From Lujinxingia litoralis (GTDB taxonomy: Bacteria > Myxococcota_A > Bradymonadia > Bradymonadales > Bradymonadaceae): 64,000 bases of DNA. The notes below the pieces were generated by a model, which saw only the letters and a program-made list of their open reading frames with translations, made no database searches and was not told where the DNA came from. This document shows positions 40,435 through 47,920 of this stretch, piece by piece. The stretch lies in contig NZ_QHKO01000009.1 of NCBI RefSeq assembly GCF_003260125.1, positions 5,001 to 69,000 of the forward strand, in the 5' to 3' direction. Each line of letters starts with the position of its first letter. Positions within the stretch are counted from its first letter, which is position 1. Both the position numbers and the translations under genes were made by a program.

Positions 40435-42197
40435 CTCCGGCGATGTTGATGCGGACCGGTGCGTGGGGCTGGTGGGTGGGGCTGATAGTGCTGGCGGGCA
40501 CGTGTCCGGCGGAGGCGCAGGAGATTCTCTACGATCCGGAGAACCCGGCGTTTCAGGAGGTCCGGGAGCCCGCCCCGGAGACGCCTGTGCAGGACGAGCA
40601 GGCGTGTGGCGAGCCGGAGTGTGAAGCGGAAGGCGCCGAGGTGCTCGTGGACCCGGAGAACCCGGGTGCCGAGGTGCTCGTGGACCCGGAGAATGCCCGC
40701 CCTGCGCACCTGGTGGCTTACCCACCGACCTCCGGGGCCTTTCAAACCACCGAGCTCACGATTCACCTTGGAACCGGCGTCTGGCGAGACCTGGCCGCCG
40801 ATGCCCCCGACGAAGACCTCTGGGAACTTTCCACCGAACTCGGCCTGCGTATCAGCTACGAGCCCTCCTCCCGGCTGCGAGCGGTGCTTGCGGCTCGGGC
40901 CTCGCACTGGGCCGCCCGCCCTGTGGGCGGGCCCTTTCGCGCCTACGATGATGTCGCCCTCGACGAGGCGTACATCGTGTGGCGCCCGGGCCGTCTGCGC
41001 CTGAGCATCGGCAACCAGCGCACCCCCTGGGGGAGCACCGACATCACTCGCCCCGGCGACGTCATCAACCCTTCCGGCCTGCGCTCCCCGGGAAGCGGGG
41101 GGGCGTTTGGGGCGAGCCTTCCCCAGCTGACCGCCGAGGCCGCGTACACCTTCGATGCGTTCGCACTCAGTGCGGTGGTGGTGCCGTTCTTTAAGCCCGA
41201 TAACCTGGCGCTTTTCGGCCGTGACACCGCGCTGGCCACCCGGCGCAATCCCTTTATCGCCGAAGAATTGCCCTTCATCCTGCTCGCCCAAGATCTTCTC
41301 GACCCGAGCATCTGGCCCCAGGCCCAGCCGCTGCTCCAGAGCGCGAACCGGCCCATGGCCACCCCGGCCAACGCGAGCGTGGGACTACGCGTGACCACGA
41401 CGCTGGCCAACACTGACCTGGGCCTGGGAGGGTATTACGGCTGGGATCGCACACCTTATATGGAGATGGATGAGGACCTGCGAACGCTCCTAAACCTCAT
41501 CGCCGAAGATGGGCAGCTCTTCGCCGATTTTGATGCCATCGGGTTTGCCGCGCGCAACCCTGAAGCGATCCCGCTCTCCCAGCGTCTCTCGGCCCGAGCC
41601 GAGGCTGGCGAGACGCTCTTTCGTTCGGAGTTTCGCCGGCGTTTGACTGCCGTGGCAGACCTCGCGCGCTACGTCGGCCCCATCGGGGTGCGCGCCGATG
41701 TGGCGTTTTCACCCCGGCGCGTGTTCTACACCACGACGATGGCGCCGGTGATTCGAGCCAGCGTTTTCTCGGCGCTGGGGCTCTCCTATGAGCGGCTGCT
41801 CGCCGGAGAGCGGGTGTTGGCGCTGACCCTGGAGGGGTTCTGGCTGCATCCTTTTGCGGCGGATGGCGCACTGAGCCGAGCGCTGGTGCCCCGGGAGCAG
41901 GCGGGAGATGCCGACGACGAGCTACTGATCTTCGAGGGCGGGTACTACGGAGTGGCCGGTGCGCTGAACTGGGGCACGGGGCTGTGGAAGATCGATGTGC
42001 AGGCCGGGGCCATGCTCTCGATCGCCCCGGGAGACGTGATCGGCCAGCTGGCCCTGGAGCGCCCCTTTGCCCGGGGGATGCGGGCTCGCCTGAGCGCCAA
42101 CCTCTTCTACGGGCCCGACCCGGCGGAGCGGTTGACTTTGGGCGGGCTCTGGTCGGCCAATGACCAGGTGGCGTTGAGTGTGGTGGGCTCCTTTTGA
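40431..42197 (+). CDS. Outer-membrane beta-barrel protein
   Basis: 588 residues. A signal peptide (about 1-29, ending AEAQE) is followed by an acidic, Pro/Glu-rich low-complexity segment. That segment contains a duplicated 11-residue unit (GAEVLVDPENP, GAEVLVDPENA) and an earlier cousin, ILYDPENPAF. The rest alternates amphipathic strands and turns and ends in Phe (VALSVVGSF), as outer-membrane barrels do. Stretches such as RLRLSIGNQRTPWGSTDITRPGD recall DUF1302/porin-like partners of exporter systems. Translationally coupled to the LolA-like gene; together they likely serve one lipid or envelope transport step. GTG 40431 start; ATG 40443 is the alternative. Confidence 0.8.
   Translation: MTPAMLMRTGAWGWWVGLIVLAGTCPAEAQEILYDPENPAFQEVREPAPETPVQDEQACGEPECEAEGAEVLVDPENPGAEVLVDPENARPAHLVAYPPTSGAFQTTELTIHLGTGVWRDLAADAPDEDLWELSTELGLRISYEPSSRLRAVLAARASHWAARPVGGPFRAYDDVALDEAYIVWRPGRLRLSIGNQRTPWGSTDITRPGDVINPSGLRSPGSGGAFGASLPQLTAEAAYTFDAFALSAVVVPFFKPDNLALFGRDTALATRRNPFIAEELPFILLAQDLLDPSIWPQAQPLLQSANRPMATPANASVGLRVTTTLANTDLGLGGYYGWDRTPYMEMDEDLRTLLNLIAEDGQLFADFDAIGFAARNPEAIPLSQRLSARAEAGETLFRSEFRRRLTAVADLARYVGPIGVRADVAFSPRRVFYTTTMAPVIRASVFSALGLSYERLLAGERVLALTLEGFWLHPFAADGALSRALVPREQAGDADDELLIFEGGYYGVAGALNWGTGLWKIDVQAGAMLSIAPGDVIGQLALERPFARGMRARLSANLFYGPDPAERLTLGGLWSANDQVALSVVGSF
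40635..40693 (+). repeat. 33-bp period tandem repeat in the barrel gene
   Basis: A 26-bp exact block at 40635-40660 recurs at 40668-40693. It encodes AEVLVDPEN twice in the N-terminal linker of the barrel protein. Confidence 0.88.
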
Positions 42198-42220
42198 GAC
42201 GCCGGCCGACGCGAGACATA

Positions 42221-42255
42221 AAAAAGCCGCTCTCCTTCACGGAGGGCGGCTTTTT
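42221..42255. terminator. Bidirectional terminator
   Basis: Stem AAAAAGCCGCTCTCC (42221-42235) with GGAGGGCGGCTTTTT (42241-42255), one G-U pair and a TTCAC loop. It lies between the convergent barrel and TerB-like genes. Confidence 0.92.
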
Positions 42256-42282
42256 TTGACGCAGGTCAGATGGGGAAGGGGC

Positions 42283-42849
42283 TTAGCCTTTCACACCGAA
42301 GAGACGCGCGAAATCATCGAGCAGCGCCCCTTCTTCCTTGGCGATGGGGTTGGTCAGACCGAAGAACCCGCCGGAAGCCTCCGCCACGGCTTTGCTCCAC
42401 TTGATCATGTCCTCGCCCATCGTGCCTTCCGGGTCTTCGTCGATCATGTGCGCGATGACCACGTTGGCCCGACTAAAGAAGTGATCGGTGGGCTCTTCTT
42501 CCAGGAGCATCGTCAGAAAGTTGGCAGCCGGCGTGCCTTCGGCGATCCCGAAGCGGTCGGCCAACTCCTGGACTTTGGCGGTCTCGGCGTTGGAGATCGT
42601 GCCATCGGCCCAGGCCATCTGGATCAGCGGCAGCAGCGGGAGCACCCGGGCGGTCTCGGCGTCGAAGCCCAGCGCCATGGCCTCGGCAGCCACCTCTTCA
42701 TCGGTGTTCAGCGACGCGGCGATGGCCTCGCGCTCCTGCTGGCGGATGGCTTCCAGCTGCTTCTCGCGACGCAACTCCTGGAGTTTGGCCGCTTCCTGCT
42801 GTTTGATGTACTTTTCTTCTTCTTCCCGGGGATTTTTTCTATCAGCCAT
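42283..42849 (-). CDS. TerB-like protein
   Basis: 188 residues, cytoplasmic. A charged N-terminal helix (MADRKNPREEEEKYIKQQ, about 1-45, coiled-coil-like) precedes an all-helical TerB/tellurite-resistance type domain. Its acidic signature is LIQMAWADGTISNAE (about 75-90), and a second helical half carries HMIDEDPEGTMGED. TerB-like domains occur in many stress and membrane-linked systems; no ter operon is here, so tellurite resistance should not be assumed. ATG 42849 has GGAG 7 bases upstream, and a good promoter lies at 42894-42922. Confidence 0.8.
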   Translation of the reverse strand: MADRKNPREEEEKYIKQQEAAKLQELRREKQLEAIRQQEREAIAASLNTDEEVAAEAMALGFDAETARVLPLLPLIQMAWADGTISNAETAKVQELADRFGIAEGTPAANFLTMLLEEEPTDHFFSRANVVIAHMIDEDPEGTMGEDMIKWSKAVAEASGGFFGLTNPIAKEEGALLDDFARLFGVKG

Positions 42850-42893
42850 CGCGGGGCTCCATTCGTCAGTTTGGGAGTGTCACGGACGGGCGC

Positions 42894-42922
42894 AATATAA
42901 GTGCGGCACCGGGGCCAGGCAA
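42894..42922 (-). promoter_or_regulatory. Promoter of the TerB-like gene
   Basis: On the minus strand TTGCCT (42922-42917), a 17-base spacer and TATATT (42899-42894). The transcript would start about 38 bases before the ATG. Confidence 0.65.
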
Positions 42923-42962
42923 CCATGATGATGGATCCCTCCCCGGTGTGCTGGCCACCGGC

Positions 42963-44078
42963 TCAGCGCCAGGCTTCTTCGGCCTGCTCACGGAGTTCGC
43001 GAGCCCGCTCGCGCAGCTCTTCGACCTGAGCCTGGAGCGCCCGACGTTCTCGGCGCAGCGTACGCAGCGAGCGTTCGGTGGCGCCCGGGCTCAACGATGA
43101 GGCCGGCTCCGACATCTGCTCCGGGTCGACCAGACTCTCGATGACCAGAGTTTCGTCGCTTCCCTCAAAGTCGGGCTCCGGGGTCTCGTCTGCGCCGTCC
43201 CAATCGGGAGCACTTCCGCCTTCAGAGGGAGCTCCGACTTCCGGATCCGCACCCGACTCCATGTCTCCGGGCGCGGGCTGGTCAGAATTACTTCCATCAT
43301 CCGTGGCGTCGGTCGGGCGCGAGTCGCCACCCTGCCGGACGATCTGCCGGGCGCGGTTGTTCTCTTCAAAGAAGCGCTCCCGCTCTGAAAAGTCACGCGC
43401 ACGCCGCATCAGCTGTCGAGAGCGCTCCAGCTCCTGGAGCCGGGCGTCGACGGCACCCAGGCGCTGGCGGAGCTGGGCCTCGGTGTCTTCGAGCTCGTCG
43501 GCCACGGCCAGAAGATCGCGTGGGTGACCGCCCTCGACCTGGCGGGCCTGGGCGATGATGCGCGAGACGCGCTCCGGATCGACTTGATGGGGAACCGCAT
43601 CCAGGCGCGTGCGCTCCTGGCTGAGCCGATTCAACTCGGCGATGAGTCGGGTTTGCTCCGGTCCACGGGCCCGGGCGAGCTCGCCCTCCAGGCTGCGCTG
43701 ACGCCGGGCCAGCTCGTCGACCAGCGCCTGCCGAGCTTGCTCCAGCGCTTCCTGGCCGGTGAGAACCGCTATCTGAAGATCCTGCACTCCCTCCAGAAGT
43801 CCGTGGCTGGCTCGGAGCGCGGCCTCCAACTCCCGGCGACTTGCCTGGCCGCTGGCCTCGTCACGCTTCAGCTTTTCGACGCGCTCCACAGATTTCTGAT
43901 ACTCGCTCAGCGCGGCCTCCAGACGGGCCTCGGCCTCAACAAGCTCTTCCTGTCGTTGCTCCCAGAGCTGACGGGGAGGTCCGGGCGACTGCGCGTATGC
44001 CGCACCACACCAGAGCAAGAGGGCTATGATGAGCCCCAGCACCCTGAACCATCGTTTGTGGTGAAACGTACCCGGCAT
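42963..44078 (-). CDS. Exported coiled-coil protein
   Basis: 371 residues. A signal peptide (VLGLIIALLLWCGAAYAQ) is followed by a long Glu/Arg/Leu-rich coiled coil (about 38-235). An acidic Ser/Asp/Pro-rich linker (about 240-320, with QPAPGDMESGADPE) and a final coiled-coil helix (about 330-371, RRALQAQVEELRERARELRE) complete it. It is a likely periplasmic elongated or scaffold protein. No family recognised, and no peptidoglycan-binding or LytM motif is visible. It is divergent from the CpXC-like gene and 113 bases upstream of the TerB-like gene on the same strand. Confidence 0.75.
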   Translation of the reverse strand: MPGTFHHKRWFRVLGLIIALLLWCGAAYAQSPGPPRQLWEQRQEELVEAEARLEAALSEYQKSVERVEKLKRDEASGQASRRELEAALRASHGLLEGVQDLQIAVLTGQEALEQARQALVDELARRQRSLEGELARARGPEQTRLIAELNRLSQERTRLDAVPHQVDPERVSRIIAQARQVEGGHPRDLLAVADELEDTEAQLRQRLGAVDARLQELERSRQLMRRARDFSERERFFEENNRARQIVRQGGDSRPTDATDDGSNSDQPAPGDMESGADPEVGAPSEGGSAPDWDGADETPEPDFEGSDETLVIESLVDPEQMSEPASSLSPGATERSLRTLRRERRALQAQVEELRERARELREQAEEAWR

Positions 44079-44305
44079 CGTCGCGTACCCCTGGTCATGC
44101 CTGTGTCACGGACCAACCCGTGGACGTCGTGCTCGTGTTTGGAGCAAAAGTCGTGCCAGTGCGGGAAGGATGATGGAAATCCCGGAGCATGCCTACCCGG
44201 ATGATCTCAAGGCTTGAAGGCCTGTAAAATCCCGTGGTATGCAGCACAACCGGTCACGAACCTCTTACTTTTTACGCGGTTGACGCACTCTGGCGAGGCA
44301 CGTCC

Positions 44306-47056
44306 ATGGAATATCAAGCGGGCGCCGAGGCGCCTTATCAAGGGCATCTGGGGCGCACAGCACAGACCTCGGTTCTGATCAGCAGCGCCGGCGGCCCGGT
44401 GTTTCCTGCCAGCGTTTATACAGGGATCAACACTCAGACGCATCCCGAGCTTCGCCAGCGCCTGCTCGACGGGACGCTCAACGTCGTGGAGTGCCCCTTT
44501 GAGGAGGGACGCACCTATGACCTGGCGATCTCGGTGATTTACCACGACGAAGAGCGCCGCCTCTTCGTGCTGGTGATCCCCGAAACGTTGCGACACGAGG
44601 AATTCAAGCGCCGCAGTGCCTTGCTCGAAGAGCTCGCCAGAGAGCGGGAAGTGCTGCCGAACTATGTGCGCAACTTCTATACGATCTTTGATCCGGCGCG
44701 CCTCATCGAACTGGAAGAGGCCGCCGATCAGGAGGAGGTCGCCCAGAGTGCGCCGGCGCCAGGCCCCGCTCCCGCGCCGGCAGTGGACGCGGAGCGCCGC
44801 GCTGAACTCGACCGGGTGAAAATTGAGCTGACCCGCGAGCAGGCGCGCTTGACCAGCCTGCAGTCCTCGCTGGAGTCCTCGCAGGCGGAGTTGCAAAAAG
44901 CGAAGATCAGCCTGGAGAGCGAACGGAGCGCGATCGAGCAGGCGCGCACCGAAATTGAAGAGGCGCGCACCGAAATCGCCCGGGCCCGCGCAGACATTGA
45001 GCAGACGCGTGTCGATATGGACCAGGACCGCACTCAGCTCAACGATGTGGCCTCGCGCGTGGAGCGCGACAGTGAGTTGGTTCAGCACACCCGCGCGCGC
45101 CTCGAAGAAGAGAGCGCGCGCCTGGAAGAAGAGCGCAGCCTGCTCGAAGAGGCTCGCCGCGCGCTCCAGGTCCAGGAGCTGAACCTGGAGCAGGAGCGTC
45201 TGCGCCTGGAGCAGGGCGCACCGGCCACCCACGCTGAGGAAGCCACTCAGGTGGTGACCGACGATCAGTTCATCGAGATCCTGAATCCCGATGCCGCGTC
45301 GCGTCCTCCCGCGCCGGGCGCTCCAGAAGCTGATGCCGAGGGGCTTTCCCGCGCCTCGGCCCCCTCCGAGCACCGGCTGGAGCGGGCGACGCTGGCGGGG
45401 CTTCCGACGAACTTTGATGAGGCTGCAGGCGGAGAACTCGCCTTTGCCCAATCGAGTACCGAGCAGCTGCTCGTGGGCTACTCGCTAAGCGACGAACGCA
45501 TGCGCATGTTTGAAGAGGCCGCCCAGGTGCGTTTTCTCTTCCAACTTCATGACGTCGATGGCGTGCCGGTGATGGCGCTGACGCTGGCGGCGCTCAACGC
45601 CGCGGGAGATGTTGACGATGCCGTGGCGCTTCCGCTACCGGATGCCCGGGAAGAAGAGAGTGCGCTCCTTGATACCCTGGCACAGGAACAACAACGCCTG
45701 GGGTTTGCGCTCTACGGCGAGGACAACAGCCCCGGGCTGACCTGGGAGGGCGAGTCCCCCATCGCTGCCAACATTGCCTGGGCGCGCGAGAGAGTGCGCG
45801 CCTGGCGCCAGGCCTTCAATCTAGACGACTCCGAGGCGCGCTCGGCCATTGCCCTCGGCGAAGTCGAACTCGTCGGGCAGATGCGCCATCCCTTTGTCGA
45901 TGGGCGTTTCTCCCGCATTGACACCGCTTCCGAGGCGTTGCTTGCCGCGGGCGTGGTCGGCTACTGGTCACGCACCGATCAGGTTGCCTACCTGATAGGA
46001 AATCGCGGCTTCCCCCTGGTGCGTTTCCGCGAGATTCAGAAGCGCGTCGCCCGTCAGGCCCTCAACTGGGGCATTGCGCTGGGCAACGAACTTCAGCAGG
46101 TGGCCATCGATGAATCCATCATCACCGATCGCATCAGTCTGACGCATCGTCTCCTGGCCAGCTTTGCCGAACTCTGTGTTGGCGTGCGCCCCAACGATCT
46201 CGACCCGATTCAGCAGTGGGAGAACTGGGACGCGCTGATTCAACTGGCTCAGCGCCACAACGTCACCCCCGAACCCGACGTGTTGGAGCTGGCCGAACTC
46301 AGCCTCAAGCGTGCTCAGGAGTATGAAGACATGCTCGACGGGGAGGACGCCAGCGAAGAAGCCGAGGCCATCGACCTCGACGACGCCGAGGTGCTGGAAA
46401 TCATCGAGGAGTCCGAGGCCGACGTCGACGCGCTCGTCATGGAGCATCGCCTGGAAAGCGGAGAATCGTTTTTCCTGGTGGATAAGGCCAGTGCTGAGCT
46501 CCTGGCCGAGCTGGAAAACGCCGGCCGTGGCGAGCTGGATACACGCCTCAACGCTCCCTCCGAGCGGCTGGTCGCGGCGCAGGTGCTTGTCGCCCGCTTT
46601 GGGAGCGACGCGCTGGGAGCCGTCTTTGAGAGCGCCGAAACGATGACCCCGGCGGAGTGTGAGGCCTTGGCCCGCTTTGTGGTGGCCCGCGCCGGCGAAC
46701 TGGCGCCGACCCTGACAAACCTCCTCCCCACCGCCGGCGCTCCGGCCACCCTGATCATCGCGCGCGCGCTGGTGGCTGCCGAGCGTACCGAGACCATTCC
46801 CGTGCTGCTCAAGGCGCTCTGCGACGCTCATCAGCAGGGCAACCCGCGGGTCCTGGCCGACGTGTTGGCCCAATTTGGCGATGCGCTGACGGCACCGCTC
46901 TCCCGCGCTCTCAAAGACGCTCCCGACGACGAGCACCTCACGCTGGCGCTCATCAGTCTTGACCGAACTCGCCCGGGCACCCTTGACCGCCTGGCCAGCG
47001 ACGGCAGCAAACGCCTGCGTCGTGCCGCTCAACGCGCTCGCGAGTTGGCCGAATAA
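44306..47056 (+). CDS. CpXC-like domain protein with long coiled coil
   Basis: About 916 residues, cytoplasmic. Residues 15-110 resemble the CpXC domain (NTQTHPELRQRLLDGTLN, VVECPFEEG, DLAISVIYHDEERRLFVLVI), but the usual zinc-binding Cys pairs are lost except one Cys. A Glu/Arg coiled coil follows (about 165-310), then a large alpha/beta and helical region ending in HEAT-like helices (LIIARALVAAERTETIPVLL, LSRALKDAPDDEHL). ATG 44306 is preceded by GAGG at 8 bases; the open frame extends to 44234 without a site. The metallophosphoesterase gene follows 106 bases later. Function unknown; probably a large scaffold or regulatory protein. Confidence 0.75.
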   Translation: MEYQAGAEAPYQGHLGRTAQTSVLISSAGGPVFPASVYTGINTQTHPELRQRLLDGTLNVVECPFEEGRTYDLAISVIYHDEERRLFVLVIPETLRHEEFKRRSALLEELAREREVLPNYVRNFYTIFDPARLIELEEAADQEEVAQSAPAPGPAPAPAVDAERRAELDRVKIELTREQARLTSLQSSLESSQAELQKAKISLESERSAIEQARTEIEEARTEIARARADIEQTRVDMDQDRTQLNDVASRVERDSELVQHTRARLEEESARLEEERSLLEEARRALQVQELNLEQERLRLEQGAPATHAEEATQVVTDDQFIEILNPDAASRPPAPGAPEADAEGLSRASAPSEHRLERATLAGLPTNFDEAAGGELAFAQSSTEQLLVGYSLSDERMRMFEEAAQVRFLFQLHDVDGVPVMALTLAALNAAGDVDDAVALPLPDAREEESALLDTLAQEQQRLGFALYGEDNSPGLTWEGESPIAANIAWARERVRAWRQAFNLDDSEARSAIALGEVELVGQMRHPFVDGRFSRIDTASEALLAAGVVGYWSRTDQVAYLIGNRGFPLVRFREIQKRVARQALNWGIALGNELQQVAIDESIITDRISLTHRLLASFAELCVGVRPNDLDPIQQWENWDALIQLAQRHNVTPEPDVLELAELSLKRAQEYEDMLDGEDASEEAEAIDLDDAEVLEIIEESEADVDALVMEHRLESGESFFLVDKASAELLAELENAGRGELDTRLNAPSERLVAAQVLVARFGSDALGAVFESAETMTPAECEALARFVVARAGELAPTLTNLLPTAGAPATLIIARALVAAERTETIPVLLKALCDAHQQGNPRVLADVLAQFGDALTAPLSRALKDAPDDEHLTLALISLDRTRPGTLDRLASDGSKRLRRAAQRARELAE

Positions 47057-47162
47057 CTCGGCCAGTCCGGCGTTTACTTCCAGGGATCCCGGATCCATAG
47101 TGGGGGACTACTCGCCCCCGCCCCGGGGTCATTGATCTTTACCTGTCAGACGCGGTCCACGC

Positions 47163-47903
47163 ATGCTCATCGGAATTTTTAGCGACGTTCACGCCAACAT
47201 CGACGCCCTCAAGCCCGTCGTTGAAGCGTATAAGGATCACCAGCCGGCCATCGATAAGTACGTCTGCCTGGGCGACGTTGTCGGTTACGGCGCCGAGCCC
47301 AACGCCTGCTGCGAGCTCGTTCGTGAGCTGGCCGAGGTGACGATCCTGGGCAATCACGACGCCGCGGTCTGTGGTCGCATGAACTACGCCTATTATTACG
47401 ACGCCGCCCGCAACGCGCTGGACTGGCACGCGAATAAGCTGCAGGAAACTCACCACGAGTGGCTGCGCACGCTCCCCTACCGCGAAGACTGGGAGAACCT
47501 GTGTTTCTGCCACGGCTCGCCCATCAACAAAGAAGATTTTGAGTACGTCTTTAATCTTCAGCAGGCCAGTCAGCTCATCGAGCACTGGGACGAACTCAAC
47601 GAAATCACCTTTATCGGCCACTCGCACCTGACCAAGTCATTTGCGCTGCATCCCGAAGATGGCGCCGTTGAGATCTTCGGTCCGACCCTGAAGTTTGAAG
47701 AGGGCCGCAAGTACATCGTCACCGTCGGCAGCGTCGGGCAGCCCCGTGATAACGATAACCGGGCCTGCTACGGCGTGTACGACACCGAAGAGCGCACCTT
47801 CACCTTTAACCGGGTTGACTACGACATTCGTGAAGCGGCCCGGAAGATCTTCGAGTCGGAGCTCTCCAGCGACTTCGCCAAGCGTCTTTTCTTCGGTATT
47901 TGA
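47163..47903 (+). CDS. Metallophosphoesterase (YfcE/MJ0936-like)
   Basis: 246 residues, calcineurin-like phosphoesterase fold with two metal ions. Motifs in order: GIFSDVHANIDAL (Asp8, His10), CLGDVVGYGAEPN, TILGNHDAAV, FCHGSP and FIGHSHLTKSF, then SVGQPRDNDNRACYGVYD, a family signature. These enzymes are phosphodiesterases or phosphatases with unclear natural substrates, some acting on cyclic or linear nucleotides. All metal ligands look intact. The 3' end is 17 bases from the convergent PQQ-propeller gene, with no clear terminator between. Confidence 0.92.
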   Translation: MLIGIFSDVHANIDALKPVVEAYKDHQPAIDKYVCLGDVVGYGAEPNACCELVRELAEVTILGNHDAAVCGRMNYAYYYDAARNALDWHANKLQETHHEWLRTLPYREDWENLCFCHGSPINKEDFEYVFNLQQASQLIEHWDELNEITFIGHSHLTKSFALHPEDGAVEIFGPTLKFEEGRKYIVTVGSVGQPRDNDNRACYGVYDTEERTFTFNRVDYDIREAARKIFESELSSDFAKRLFFGI

Positions 47904-47920
47904 GCGGCGGGCGCATCGCC

